The position numbers and the translations under genes were made by a program. This document shows positions 25,607 through 37,271 of a stretch of DNA of 64,000 nt, one piece after another. The notes under the pieces are model-generated. The model ran no database searches and was not told the DNA's origin. It saw only the letters and a program-made list of their open reading frames with translations. Positions within the stretch are counted from its first letter, which is position 1. Every line of letters begins with the position of its first letter. The stretch lies in the NCBI GenBank assembly GCA_947498125.1, contig CANMJH010000002.1, positions 62,001 through 126,000 on the forward strand, in the 5' to 3' direction. Origin of the DNA: an uncultured Nioella sp. GTDB lineage: Bacteria; Pseudomonadota; Alphaproteobacteria; Rhodobacterales; Rhodobacteraceae.

Positions 25607-25743
25607 GTCGGCGTCCTGTTTCCGATTGGGTTACGCGTTTTGTCTGTCCCTAGTCATATAGGCGACGCCCGGCTGATACCACGCAAGAAAACGGTGACGT
25701 TGTCGCAATTTGAAGTGGGGCAACACCGCGGGTCGGTCGGGTA

Positions 25744-26244
25744 TTAACCGCCTCTGATGTTCCGCGCGATTTCCCAAACATTCGGACACGCTTCTTCCAA
25801 CCGATCAATGGCGCGCCCACTTCCGACTAGGGCGAACTGAACCGGCTGGAACCCGGGTTGCGCAGGCAGATTAAGGGTAGCGCCGCGTTTTAGCTGAGTG
25901 CGAAGCTCGGCAATATCCGTATCAAAATAATCCACATCGACACGCAATATTTGTAGGCGCTGGCCCTCTGGCCCATAAGGCGTGGTCGGAACATCAACCG
26001 AAAACCCGCCAACAGAAAACGTCGCAATCCCATCGCCGCCCGGAGCATCCTGGCTAGGCGCAACTGTTAAATCCATACGCAGGCGACCATCATGGGCCCC
26101 TTCGCAATTTAACGCCAAAGAAGTTCCATCCTCATTGCGCACCCAAACGCCTGCCGTTGTTCCGCTTGACCGAAAGGCCCACTCGGCGGCGGCTGGCCCG
26201 GCAATGACAGTCAGCCCAAGGAAGGCTAAAAGGAAAAGTCGCAT
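25744..26244 (-). CDS. Exported hypothetical protein
   Basis: Unrecognised 166-residue protein. The N-terminus is a Sec signal peptide (MRLFLLAFLGLTVIAGPAAA), so the mature protein is probably periplasmic. The rest looks like a beta-rich domain with two Cys (near residues 47 and 154) that could form a disulfide. It stands alone between ubiE and the divergent mutM, and its stop is 137 bases from the ubiE start. No function is suggested by the sequence. Confidence 0.75.
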   Translation of the reverse strand: MRLFLLAFLGLTVIAGPAAAEWAFRSSGTTAGVWVRNEDGTSLALNCEGAHDGRLRMDLTVAPSQDAPGGDGIATFSVGGFSVDVPTTPYGPEGQRLQILRVDVDYFDTDIAELRTQLKRGATLNLPAQPGFQPVQFALVGSGRAIDRLEEACPNVWEIARNIRGG

Positions 26245-26364
26245 ATCAATAAACCCTTTGCAGAAATGAATGCAGTGAGCGTAATTAACGCCCTTGCCTG
26301 AGGCAAAGAAAATAGCACCTCTGCCCTTACTGGTAGGATGTGCCCTGCGTTTGAAAGGCCAATG

Positions 26365-27228
26365 ATGCCCGAACTTCCTGAAGTTGAAACTGTAAGACGG
26401 GGCCTAGAGCCTGTTTGCACCGGCGCGACCATTCTGAACGCCGACATCCGGCGCCCCGATCTAAGATGGCCCTTTCCAAACCGCATGGCCGAACGCCTGA
26501 CCGGCGCGCGCATAACCGGATTGCGGCGGCGTTCAAAATACATCCTGATGGACCTGGATAGCGGCGAGACGTTGCTGATCCACCTTGGAATGTCGGGCCG
26601 GATGCTGATCACCGCCAGTGATGGGCGCGACGCGATGGCCGCGTTCTTCCATTCTCTGCCAGCGCCTGAAAAGCATGACCATGTCGTGCTGGACCTCGAT
26701 AGCGGCGCGCGGATTGCGTTTAACGATGCACGCCGCTTTGGTGCCATGGACCTTCTGACGACATCGGACGCTGACTCGCATAAGCTTCTGGCCAATATTG
26801 GGCCTGAACCCCTTGGGAATGCATTTGATGCCGACCACCTGAAAGGCGCGTTCAAAAACCGGAAAATGCCGATCAAATCGGCGCTGCTGGATCAGCGAAT
26901 CGTTGCGGGGCTCGGTAATATCTATGTGTGCGAAACCCTGTTTCGGGCCGGAATATTACCAACCACCCCAGCCGGTGCCTTATCTGCAGGCAAAATTGAA
27001 ACGCTGGTCCCCATAATTCGTGATGTATTGATTGAGGCAATTGAAGCGGGGGGATCTTCGCTTCGGGACCACAGGCAAACTGATGGCGATTTAGGCTATT
27101 TTCAGCATAGTTTTCAGGTCTATGGCCGCGAAAATGATCCATGCGTTACGCCCGGCTGTAAGGCGAAAATCAGCCGTATTGTTCAGTCCGGTCGATCCAG
27201 CTTCTTTTGCCCTAACTGCCAAGATTAG
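26365..27228 (+). CDS. mutM: Formamidopyrimidine-DNA glycosylase
   Basis: Fpg/MutM removes oxidised purines such as 8-oxoguanine and nicks the abasic site. The start is fixed at 26365 because the mature enzyme needs the PELPEVE N-terminus, where Pro2 and Glu3 are catalytic. The protein has 287 residues, a conserved Lys in the HLGMSGRM region, and the zinc finger at the C-terminus ([10 protein letters not shown]...SSFFCPNCQ, four Cys). It is monocistronic and divergent from the exported hypothetical gene. Confidence 0.97.
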   Translation: MPELPEVETVRRGLEPVCTGATILNADIRRPDLRWPFPNRMAERLTGARITGLRRRSKYILMDLDSGETLLIHLGMSGRMLITASDGRDAMAAFFHSLPAPEKHDHVVLDLDSGARIAFNDARRFGAMDLLTTSDADSHKLLANIGPEPLGNAFDADHLKGAFKNRKMPIKSALLDQRIVAGLGNIYVCETLFRAGILPTTPAGALSAGKIETLVPIIRDVLIEAIEAGGSSLRDHRQTDGDLGYFQHSFQVYGRENDPCVTPGCKAKISRIVQSGRSSFFCPNCQD

Positions 27229-27240
27229 GTTGAACCGGGC

Positions 27241-27261
27241 GGCAGGGCTGATAACCCTGCC
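27241..27261 (+). terminator. Hairpin downstream of mutM
   Basis: GGCAGGG-7 bases-CCCTGCC gives a perfect 7-bp stem 12 bases after the mutM stop and before the enoyl-CoA hydratase gene. There is no U tract after it, so it may attenuate rather than terminate. Confidence 0.4.
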
Positions 27262-27292
27262 TATCTGAGAGAGACAACACCGGACCCTACGC

Positions 27293-28069
27293 ATGGCTTA
27301 TGAGACGCTAATCGTCGACATCAAAGACCACGTTTGCCTTATTAAGTTAAATCGCCCCGACGCAATGAACGCCCTAAATGGGCAGTTGCTGGATGAGTTG
27401 TGCGTCGCGCTGGAAAAAGCCGATCAGAACGACAAGGTGCGCTGCATCGTCATTACCGGCTCGGACAAGGCATTTGCCGCCGGGGCCGACATCAAAGAGA
27501 TGGCAGAAACAACGTTTACCGAAGCCTACCTGAACAATATGTTTGCCGACCCGTCGGAACGGTTGATGGGTATCCGTAAGCCGATGATTGCTGCGGTTGC
27601 AGGATATGCGCTTGGCGGCGGGTGCGAACTGGCTATGGCCTGCGATTTCATTATTGCTGCTGATACTGCAAAATTTGGACAGCCCGAGATCAACCTTGGC
27701 GTCATGCCAGGCCTAGGTGGCAGCCAGCGCCTGACGCGTTTGGTCGGCAAATCCAAATCAATGGATATGAACCTGACGGGCCGTTTCATGGATGCAGAAG
27801 AGGCCGAACGCGCCGGGCTTGCCAGTCGCGTTGTTCCAGCCAAGAAGCTGCTGGATGAAGCTATGGGCGCCGCTAATAAGATCTCGGAAAAGTCACAGAT
27901 CTCGACATTGTCGATCAAAGAGGCCGTGCATCGCAGCGATGAGGTCAGCCTGAGTGAGGGTCTTCGATTTGAACGCACGCTGTTCCACGCGCTCTTTGCA
28001 ACGGAAGACCAAAAGGAAGGCATGGCCGCATTCCTTGAAAAGCGCGAACCTAACTTCCGCGACCGCTAG
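27293..28069 (+). CDS. Enoyl-CoA hydratase
   Basis: Crotonase-fold enzyme that hydrates 2-enoyl-CoA in beta-oxidation. The 258-residue protein has the oxyanion-hole strand ([11 protein letters not shown]), the [12 protein letters not shown] motif and the [20 protein letters not shown] motif, holding the two catalytic Glu of true hydratases. Length is typical. It is a single gene between mutM and rpsT, followed by a terminator, so substrate range (short-chain or a specific pathway) cannot be told from context. Confidence 0.93.
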   Translation: MAYETLIVDIKDHVCLIKLNRPDAMNALNGQLLDELCVALEKADQNDKVRCIVITGSDKAFAAGADIKEMAETTFTEAYLNNMFADPSERLMGIRKPMIAAVAGYALGGGCELAMACDFIIAADTAKFGQPEINLGVMPGLGGSQRLTRLVGKSKSMDMNLTGRFMDAEEAERAGLASRVVPAKKLLDEAMGAANKISEKSQISTLSIKEAVHRSDEVSLSEGLRFERTLFHALFATEDQKEGMAAFLEKREPNFRDR

Positions 28070-28096
28070 GCGGACCGGTTCCGCTTTTCGGCTTTT
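28070..28096 (+). terminator. Terminator after enoyl-CoA hydratase
   Basis: A 5-bp GC stem (GCGGA/TCCGC, 28070-28074 and 28080-28084) is followed by a T-rich tail (TTTTCGGCTTTTCTTTTT). It starts immediately after the stop codon. This is a plausible intrinsic terminator. Confidence 0.6.
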
Positions 28097-28236
28097 CTTT
28101 TTAAGTAGAATCGCGTATCTGCCGCGCCATACATGCGTGTGAGGCCCGCTCTGGCCAGAGGTTCCGGTTCGAAACCCGGACAGATGGGTTTGCCGCGCAA
28201 TTGATTTTGACTTTAGACCCACAAGGGACCAACACC

Positions 28237-28503
28237 ATGGCAAATTCGCCCCAAGCTAAGAAACGCGCACGTCAGAACGAGCGCCGCTTTGCAGTTAACA
28301 AAGCCCGCCGTTCGCGCATCCGCACCTATCTGCGCAAGGTAGAAGAAGCGATCGAATCCGGCGATCAGGCCGCAGCTCAAACTGCCCTTCGCGAAGTTCA
28401 GCCCGAGCTGATGCGCGGCGTCACCAAAGGCCTGTTGCACAAGAACACCGTTGCGCGAAAAATGTCACGCCTGTCCACTCGTGTGAAATCTTTGGGCGCA
28501 TAA
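28237..28503 (+). CDS. rpsT: Small-subunit ribosomal protein bS20
   Basis: S20 binds 16S rRNA in early 30S assembly. The 88-residue, Lys/Arg-rich protein starts [17 protein letters not shown] and ends with the [19 protein letters not shown] helix, both diagnostic. The start at 28237 has AGGGA upstream; an upstream extension of the frame is not part of the protein. A strong terminator follows, separating it from dnaA. Confidence 0.98.
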   Translation: MANSPQAKKRARQNERRFAVNKARRSRIRTYLRKVEEAIESGDQAAAQTALREVQPELMRGVTKGLLHKNTVARKMSRLSTRVKSLGA

Positions 28504-28528
28504 TTTCGCGCTAAATCTTTGAAGTATT

Positions 28529-28557
28529 AAAAGCGCCCGTGTTCCGGGCGCTTTTTT
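28529..28557 (+). terminator. Strong rho-independent terminator of rpsT
   Basis: AAAAGCGCCCG-TGTTC-CGGGCGCTTTT is a perfect 11-bp stem with a 5-base loop, ending in T6 and then CTTTT. It lies 25 bases after the rpsT stop. This is the cleanest intrinsic terminator in the window. Confidence 0.92.
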
Positions 28558-29141
28558 CTTTTCGGTAAAATTTCTAAGTTATCGGCACCCTTACAAGACG
28601 CCCTGCGGATTCGTTGCGAACGAGTCCCGAGTCAAGCGCGAAGATTGATTGCGGGGACCCGTCGAGTCCCGCTAGTTTTGATCCAAGCGATTCACATAGT
28701 CTGGGGGGACACCAGTTACTCTGACAACGGTTTTGCGATGCGTTTTCGAATTCGGAAAATGGCACGCAATGGCTGATTGGTTTAGTAACTGAACCGGAGG
28801 AAAAAAGCGTTTTCGGGCGTCAATCTTCTGGTCGTAAGGCGGGTGGCTGGGGAAACCCGATCATCTTTCTACGATAGTCCAGAGACCATTTAGCTGCGAG
28901 ACATCTCGCCAGGAACGGGAAAAATCCCGGCTTGGTTCGGGATAGCTTTAGCTAAATCTCCTGCTCAACCGAGCAGACCCGCTATCGCCTTCGGTGGGGC
29001 AAAGCGCGCGGTGCGTGTTTTTCCGAAGGGGACGGTTATAGGCAAAAGTGAGGATAGCGAAGGCGAAGGTTTAGGACGGCAGCATTGACCGTCCGCGTGG
29101 GTCCGTAAAGGACTGGCGTACAATAATATGACGGGAACAGG
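28558..29141 (+). other. Long non-coding, structured region upstream of dnaA
   Basis: About 580 bases with no credible gene. The densest structure is at 28888-28976: ATTTAGCT (28888-28895) pairs with AGCTAAAT (28950-28957) around two hairpins, GCGAG-ACAT-CTCGC (28896-28909) and CGGGA-AAAA-TCCCG (28916-28929); next comes CTGCTC-AACC-GAGCAG (28961-28976). A further long-range pair is CGCCTTCG (28986-28993) with CGAAGGCG near 29058. I find no DnaA box of TTATNCACA type here, so an origin is not supported. It could be a long dnaA leader, a small RNA gene, or both. Confidence 0.5.
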
Positions 29142-30512
29142 ATGACACAGGAAACTTGGGGACACGTTCGGGGCGAACTTCTTAAGTCTGTAGGAAAGAA
29201 CAACTTTTCGGCTTGGATAGAGCCGATTACATTTGAAGAGGTTGCAGATCGCACGGCGCATTTCGTGGTTCCAACCAACTTCATCGGCACATGGGTCTCT
29301 CAACATTTTGGCGACGTAATTCTGCGCCATCTCATCTCGGCCGGGATGCCGGTTGAGCGGGTAGAGTTTGCCGTGGGCGGTCAAAATGCGGCGCCAGCAA
29401 CCGGCAATGCAAATGCCGCGCCGCGAACTGTGACTGCTCAACCTGCGCCAGTGCCTGCCGCAGCGAACCCTGTTGTTGAGTTCAATCTCAACCCCAATTT
29501 CACATTCACCAATTTCGTGGTCGGCAAGCCCAATGAATTGGCCCACGCCGCCGCGCGTCGCGTGGCAGAAGGCGGCGCTGTCTCGTTCAATCCGCTGTTT
29601 CTTTATGGTGGCGTTGGTCTGGGCAAAACGCATCTGATGCATGCCATCGCTCATGAGTTGCGCAACAATAAACCAGAGCTGAAAGTGATCTACCTTTCAG
29701 CCGAGCAATTCATGTATCGCTTCATCCGCGCGCTGCGCGATCAGGACACCATTTCGTTCAAGGAGTTGTTCCGCTCAATCGACGTTTTGATGGTTGACGA
29801 TGTGCAATTCATTGCAGGTAAAAACTCGACCCAAGAAGAGTTTTTTCACACATTCAACGCACTGGTTGAGATGGGCAAACAGATTATCATCTCGGGCGAC
29901 CGTGCCCCGGTGGACATGGATGAACTGGACAGCCGTATCGCTTCGCGTCTGCAATGCGGTCTGGTGGTAGATTTGCACCCAACCGATTACGAGCTTCGCC
30001 TTGGTGTCTTGCAACAGAAATTCGAAACCCAACGCGAGCGTCATCCCGACCTGAAAATTGCGCCGGGTGTTTTGGAATTCATTGCGCATCGCGTCTCGTC
30101 AAATGTCCGCGTCCTTGAGGGCGCATTGACCCGCCTTTTTGCCTTCGCTGATCTTATCGGGTGTGAAATCACCATGGATATGACGCAAGAATGTCTGTCT
30201 GACATTCTGCGCGCCTCGGATCGCAAGGTGACAATGGATGAGATCATCAAGAAGACGTGCGAGCATTATCATCTTCGCCAGACGGACCTGATGAGCCCAA
30301 GCCGTGCCCGCAACGTGGCCCGGCCCCGGCAAATGGCGATGTATCTTTGCAAAAAGCTGACCACGCGCAGCTTGCCAGAGATTGGCCGCAAATTCGGCGG
30401 TCGGGATCACACCACCATCCTGCATGGCGTGCGCAAAATTGAAGAGCTGATCTCACTCGACAGCCAAATCGCCGAAGATGCCGAACTTTTGCGCCGGATG
30501 TTGGAAGCTTAA
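29142..30512 (+). CDS. dnaA: Chromosomal replication initiator DnaA
   Basis: DnaA opens the replication origin and also acts as a transcription factor. The 456-residue protein has domain I (about 1-85), an Ala/Pro linker, the AAA+ core with Walker A (GGVGLGKTH, Lys162) and Walker B (VLMVDDVQFI), and the domain IV DNA-binding signature (RNVARPRQMAMYLCKKLTTRSLPEIGRKFGGRDHTTILHG). The start ATG has only a weak AGG-type site 3 bases upstream. It is preceded by a long structured non-coding region and followed 220 bases later by dnaN. Confidence 0.98.
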   Translation: MTQETWGHVRGELLKSVGKNNFSAWIEPITFEEVADRTAHFVVPTNFIGTWVSQHFGDVILRHLISAGMPVERVEFAVGGQNAAPATGNANAAPRTVTAQPAPVPAAANPVVEFNLNPNFTFTNFVVGKPNELAHAAARRVAEGGAVSFNPLFLYGGVGLGKTHLMHAIAHELRNNKPELKVIYLSAEQFMYRFIRALRDQDTISFKELFRSIDVLMVDDVQFIAGKNSTQEEFFHTFNALVEMGKQIIISGDRAPVDMDELDSRIASRLQCGLVVDLHPTDYELRLGVLQQKFETQRERHPDLKIAPGVLEFIAHRVSSNVRVLEGALTRLFAFADLIGCEITMDMTQECLSDILRASDRKVTMDEIIKKTCEHYHLRQTDLMSPSRARNVARPRQMAMYLCKKLTTRSLPEIGRKFGGRDHTTILHGVRKIEELISLDSQIAEDAELLRRMLEA

Positions 30513-30535
30513 AAACACAGCAGAAAAGTCGATCA

Positions 30536-30561
30536 CTTGCGCGGGCACGGGCCCGCGCAAG
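30536..30561 (+). terminator. GC-rich hairpin between dnaA and dnaN
   Basis: CTTGCGCGGGC-ACGG-GCCCGCGCAAG is a perfect 11-bp stem, 24 bases after the dnaA stop. It lacks a U tract. It may limit read-through into dnaN or protect the dnaA 3' end. The rest of the 220-base gap to dnaN shows no gene. Confidence 0.5.
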
Positions 30562-30732
30562 GATCGCGCGCCGTTGGGCCGCGATACTATGGCTTAAACG
30601 CGGTATTCTGGGCCTTTTCCGGCGCTTCCCCATTGACCTCACGGCGCCGTTGGCCAAACTTCCCAAAAAAACACTTGTGCCTGCGGGCAAAGGGGATACC
30701 CTCTGCAGCCCGCCACCTGACGGAGCCAGGAC

Positions 30733-31851
30733 ATGAAAATCAGCATTGAACGCGCGGCGCTACTTAAAGCCGTTTCTCAGGCGCAATCCGTTGTTGAACG
30801 CCGCAACACCATTCCCATTCTTGCCAATGTCCTGATCGAGGCTGAGGGGAACAACGCCAGCTTTCGCGCGACCGATCTAGATATCGAAGTTGTCGATAAA
30901 ACCGACGCACAGGTCGAGCGCGCAGGCGCAACCACGGTCAGCGCTGTCACTTTGCACGAGATTGTCCGTAAACTGCCTGACGGCGCATTGGTCCAACTGA
31001 CCGATGACGGCACATCTGGCCGCCTTGATGTGAATGCTGGCCGCTCGCATTTCCAACTGGCCACCCTGCCGCGCGAAGATTTCCCGGTGATGACCAGCAC
31101 CGAATACAGCGCGAATTTTTCGGCCCCCGCCAGCGACTTGCGCCGGCTTTTCGACAAATCGAAATTTGCGATCTCAACCGAAGAAACGCGATACTATCTG
31201 AACGGCGTTTATATGCATGTCTCGCAAGGTGAAGATGGTAATGTCCTGCGCTGCGTGGCGACGGACGGTCACCGGCTTGCGCGCATTGATGCGGCCCTTC
31301 CTTCTGGTGCAGAAAACATGCCGGGCGTGATTGTGCCACGAAAGACCGTGGGCGAGCTGCGCAAACTTTTGGATGATGACGAGATGCAAATCGCCGTCTC
31401 GGTATCTGAAACTAAGATTCGCTTTGCTACCCCGGATATCACACTGACCTCCAAAGTTATCGATGGCACATTCCCCGACTACACGCGCGTCATTCCGATG
31501 GGCAATACGCGCCGTCTGGAAGTGGACGCCGCCGAGTTTGCCCGCGCTGTTGACCGTGTTGCCACCGTAAGCTCGGAGCGGTCACGCGCCGTAAAGCTGG
31601 CCTTGGATGAAGATCGTCTAGTTCTCTCGGTCAACGCCCCGGATAGCGGTGCAGCAGAAGAAGAGCTTGCCGTGGCATATGATGACGAAAAGCTCGAAAT
31701 TGGCTTTAATGCCAAATACCTTCTTGAGATTGCGAGCCAGGTAGATCGCGAAAACGCCGTCTTCCTATTCAATTCGTCGGGCGACCCCACCTTGATGCGT
31801 GAAGGCAATGATACGTCGGCTGTCTATGTCGTCATGCCGATGCGCGTCTGA
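30733..31851 (+). CDS. dnaN: DNA polymerase III sliding clamp (beta)
   Basis: Ring-shaped clamp that tethers DNA polymerase III. The 372-residue protein has the usual three-domain length; the N-terminus (MKISIERAALLKAVSQAQSV), the RNTIPILANVLIEA strand and the C-terminal DPTLMREGNDTSAVYVVMPMRV, which ends in the conserved P-M-R-V/L, are diagnostic. GGAG lies 8 bases before the ATG. recF follows after 35 bases. Confidence 0.98.
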   Translation: MKISIERAALLKAVSQAQSVVERRNTIPILANVLIEAEGNNASFRATDLDIEVVDKTDAQVERAGATTVSAVTLHEIVRKLPDGALVQLTDDGTSGRLDVNAGRSHFQLATLPREDFPVMTSTEYSANFSAPASDLRRLFDKSKFAISTEETRYYLNGVYMHVSQGEDGNVLRCVATDGHRLARIDAALPSGAENMPGVIVPRKTVGELRKLLDDDEMQIAVSVSETKIRFATPDITLTSKVIDGTFPDYTRVIPMGNTRRLEVDAAEFARAVDRVATVSSERSRAVKLALDEDRLVLSVNAPDSGAAEEELAVAYDDEKLEIGFNAKYLLEIASQVDRENAVFLFNSSGDPTLMREGNDTSAVYVVMPMRV

Positions 31852-31886
31852 GCCGTCTCGCAAACCCAAATGCAGAAAGAGGGGCC

Positions 31887-33011
31887 ATGACAGCCACATT
31901 CGTGCAGTCCTTGGCCCTTTCTCATTTCAGGTCCCACAAACAAGTCTCGCTGGCCTTGGATGGGCGCCCTGTGGCGCTTTTTGGGGCCAATGGTGCGGGC
32001 AAAACCAATATTCTTGAAGCCGTATCGCTTTTGTCGCCCGGTCGCGGCCTGCGCCGGGCGTCCGCCGATGAGATGGGGCGCAAACCCGAAGGTTTGGGGT
32101 GGAAAATCCGCGCTGATATTTCTGGCGCGACACGGGTGCATGAGGTCGAAACCAGCGCCGAGCCAGGGCGCTCACGCGGGTTGAAGCTGGATGGCAAACC
32201 CGAAACGCAACTGGCCCTTGCCAATTTGTCCCGGATTATCTGGCTCGTGCCTGCCCAAGATCGGCTTTGGATCGAAGGTGCGGAAGGGCGGCGGCGTTTT
32301 CTGGATCGCATGGTGATGAGCTTTTTCCCAGATCACGGCGAGGCGGTGCTGACCTATGAAAAAGCCATGCGCGAACGCAATCGCCTGCTAAAAGATCAGA
32401 TCCGCGATGCGCGCTGGTATCAGGCAATCGAGATTCAGATGGCGGGCGCAGCCGAACGGATCTGGACCCGCAGAACTGACGCCTTGGCGCGGCTAACCGC
32501 ATCGCAAGACGGCGCAGAAACCAGTTTTCCGACGGCGGACCTGAATTTGGTTGAGGCTGAGGGCAGTCAGGGCCTGCAACTGGCTAATGATTTCGCGCAG
32601 GCCCTTGCCGCATCTCGCGCTGCTGATTTGGCAGCCGGGCGGAGCCTTATTGGGCCACATCGCAGCGATCTGACCGCCATCTATGCCGCAAAAGAAACCG
32701 ACGCGCGGCAATGTTCCACCGGCGAGCAAAAGGCACTGCTTATCTCGCTTATCCTAGCCAATGCCCGTGCGCTGAAAGCCGACATCGGGATGGCACCTTT
32801 GGTCTTGCTGGATGAGGTTGCGGCCCATCTGGACACGGCCCGCCGCGCTGCCCTTTTTGACGAGATTTGCGCGCTTGGCGGGCAGGCTTGGATGACGGGC
32901 ACTGGCCCCGAGCTGTTTGCAGAGCTTGGCCTGCGTGCGCAGCATTTCGAGGTCAGCGAAGAAAACCGTATGTCCCTAGTGACCGAACATAAGGCCCCCC
33001 ATGCAGATTGA
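31887..33011 (+). CDS. recF: Recombination mediator RecF
   Basis: SMC-like ATPase that loads RecA at gapped DNA with RecO and RecR. The 374-residue protein has Walker A (GANGAGKTN, Lys39), the LGPHRSDL-type motif (SLIGPHRSDL), the ABC signature (STGEQKALLISL) and Walker B (PLVLLDEVAAHLD). It is in the classical dnaA-dnaN-recF order. Its end overlaps the start of the acetyltransferase gene by 11 bases. Confidence 0.97.
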   Translation: MTATFVQSLALSHFRSHKQVSLALDGRPVALFGANGAGKTNILEAVSLLSPGRGLRRASADEMGRKPEGLGWKIRADISGATRVHEVETSAEPGRSRGLKLDGKPETQLALANLSRIIWLVPAQDRLWIEGAEGRRRFLDRMVMSFFPDHGEAVLTYEKAMRERNRLLKDQIRDARWYQAIEIQMAGAAERIWTRRTDALARLTASQDGAETSFPTADLNLVEAEGSQGLQLANDFAQALAASRAADLAAGRSLIGPHRSDLTAIYAAKETDARQCSTGEQKALLISLILANARALKADIGMAPLVLLDEVAAHLDTARRAALFDEICALGGQAWMTGTGPELFAELGLRAQHFEVSEENRMSLVTEHKAPHAD

Positions 33012-33534
33012 AACGATCCCCGAATGGGCCCTGACAAAGAATGACGATAAGGCCATCGCCGCGTTGGTCGAAACGGCCTTTGGTCCCAAAGCTGGCTTTA
33101 ACGGGCGCAGCTTCTTCGGGCACCGCCATCATTGCCGTCTGATCATCCGAGATGGCGCAAAGATCGTAGGCCATGCCGCGGTCCTGATGCGGGAGGTTCG
33201 AATGGGTCGGCGCCTCGTTCCGATCATTGGCGTTGCCGAGGTTGCAACCGATCTTGCTTATCGCGGTCGCGGCATTGCCTCGGCCATTATGAACGAAGTG
33301 ATCAAGCTTGGCCAAAACGGCCTGGCCGAATTCGTTGTGCTTTTTGGCACACGGCCGATTTATGCAGGGCTCGGGTTTCAACCCAAATCCAATTTTCTGC
33401 GCGAAACCGTCTTGAATGATACCCGGCTTGTGAAGGTCAAAGAGGGGCCATCCTACGCGCTGAAGGTCTTGCCTTGCGGGACAGCCACTTGGGACGACAC
33501 GGCAGTTATAGACTTAGCCGGTCCAGTATTCTAA
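33001..33534 (+). CDS. GNAT-family N-acetyltransferase
   Basis: A 177-residue acetyltransferase-fold protein. The acetyl-CoA-binding loop is seen as VATDLAYRGRGIASAIMNEVI (about residues 81-101), after the IIGVAEVAT strand. The substrate is unknown. It overlaps recF by 11 bases and precedes a LysE-type exporter by 9, so it sits in an operon-like run, but a role in replication or repair is not implied. Confidence 0.85.
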   Translation: MQIETIPEWALTKNDDKAIAALVETAFGPKAGFNGRSFFGHRHHCRLIIRDGAKIVGHAAVLMREVRMGRRLVPIIGVAEVATDLAYRGRGIASAIMNEVIKLGQNGLAEFVVLFGTRPIYAGLGFQPKSNFLRETVLNDTRLVKVKEGPSYALKVLPCGTATWDDTAVIDLAGPVF

Positions 33535-33543
33535 GGCCGATAT

Positions 33544-34164
33544 ATGACCCTTTCCTTCGTCGATGCCGCATTTTATGCGGGCGCCCTTTTCGTGCTTTTC
33601 CTGACGCCCGGCCCGGTGTGGCTGGCCCTGACGGCGCGCACCTTGGCGTATGGCGTTGCGTCAACTATTCCGCTGATCATCGGCGTGGCCCTTGGGGATA
33701 TGGCATGGTCGCTTGTGGCGATCTTGGGCCTCTCATGGGTGGTGCAAACTTATTCCGGGATCATGATCGCGCTGAAATGGTTGGCGGTTGCGGTCTTTGC
33801 CGCGATGGGGCTTTTGCTGATCCGACATGCAGATAAGGGCATTGATGGGGATAACCGACTGAACCGCCCCGGCGCATGGGCCGGGTTTATTGCGGGAACA
33901 GCGGCCATCCTTGCCAACCCAAAGGCGATCCTTTTTTACATGGGGATGCTGCCAGGGTTCTTTGACATCACGATGCTGACCATTTGGGACATCGTGACAA
34001 TTGCCTTGATTTCGATGTTTGTCCCGGTGATTGGCAACCTGATCTTCGCCAGCTTCGTGGACCGCGCCAAGCGCCTGATCTCATCCCCCGGCGCACTAAA
34101 GCGAACGAACCAGGTTGCCGGCGGGTTGCTTGTGCTTGTGGCGTTGGTGATTGCGATAACCTAG
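33544..34164 (+). CDS. LysE/RhtB-family amino-acid exporter
   Basis: Inner-membrane exporter of 206 residues with about six hydrophobic segments. The N-terminal FLTPGPVWLALTARTLAYG motif and the GAWAGFIAGTAAILANPKAILFYMGMLPGF stretch are typical of the LysE superfamily. The natural substrate (amino acid or homoserine lactone type) cannot be told. It lies between the GNAT gene and the small unknown ORF, all on the same strand and closely spaced. Confidence 0.9.
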   Translation: MTLSFVDAAFYAGALFVLFLTPGPVWLALTARTLAYGVASTIPLIIGVALGDMAWSLVAILGLSWVVQTYSGIMIALKWLAVAVFAAMGLLLIRHADKGIDGDNRLNRPGAWAGFIAGTAAILANPKAILFYMGMLPGFFDITMLTIWDIVTIALISMFVPVIGNLIFASFVDRAKRLISSPGALKRTNQVAGGLLVLVALVIAIT

Positions 34165-34172
34165 GAGGCAAC

Positions 34173-37180
<3,008 letters not shown>

Positions 37181-37195
37181 GAAGAGACCAAAGAT

Positions 37196-37266
37196 CGGCT
37201 GGACGGGCAGAAAACTCATCAATGAGTTTTTGAAAATCCATCAAGGGATTTTCTTCCGTCCAGCCG
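37196..37266. terminator. Y-shaped bidirectional terminator between gyrB and mttB-like gene
   Basis: An 11-bp outer stem (CGGCTGGACGG 37196-37206 with CCGTCCAGCCG 37256-37266) encloses two side-by-side hairpins: AAAACTCA-TCAA-TGAGTTTT (37211-37230) and GAAAATCC-ATCAAG-GGATTTTC (37232-37253). Each inner hairpin ends in a T tract on both strands. It fills the space between convergent genes, so it probably stops transcription from both sides. Confidence 0.75.
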
Positions 37267-37271
37267 CGCTT

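Noticed and set aside
28141-28200. tRNA gene, from a T-arm-like TCCGG-TTCGAAA(C)-CCGGA at about 28163
   Set aside because: No anticodon arm, acceptor stem or D arm can be fitted around it, and the apparent loop is eight bases.
29085-29124. Sigma-70 promoter of dnaA from TTGACC and TACAAT
   Set aside because: The two hexamers are 28 bases apart, too far for one promoter; each alone has no good partner.
28504-29141. Replication origin next to dnaA
   Set aside because: No TTATNCACA-type boxes and no marked AT-rich unwinding stretch were found; the best match (TTATCGGCA near 28579) has two mismatches.
28965-29654. 229-codon ORF opposite dnaA
   Set aside because: It is a shadow of dnaA on the other strand, with no ribosome binding site and no recognisable protein features.
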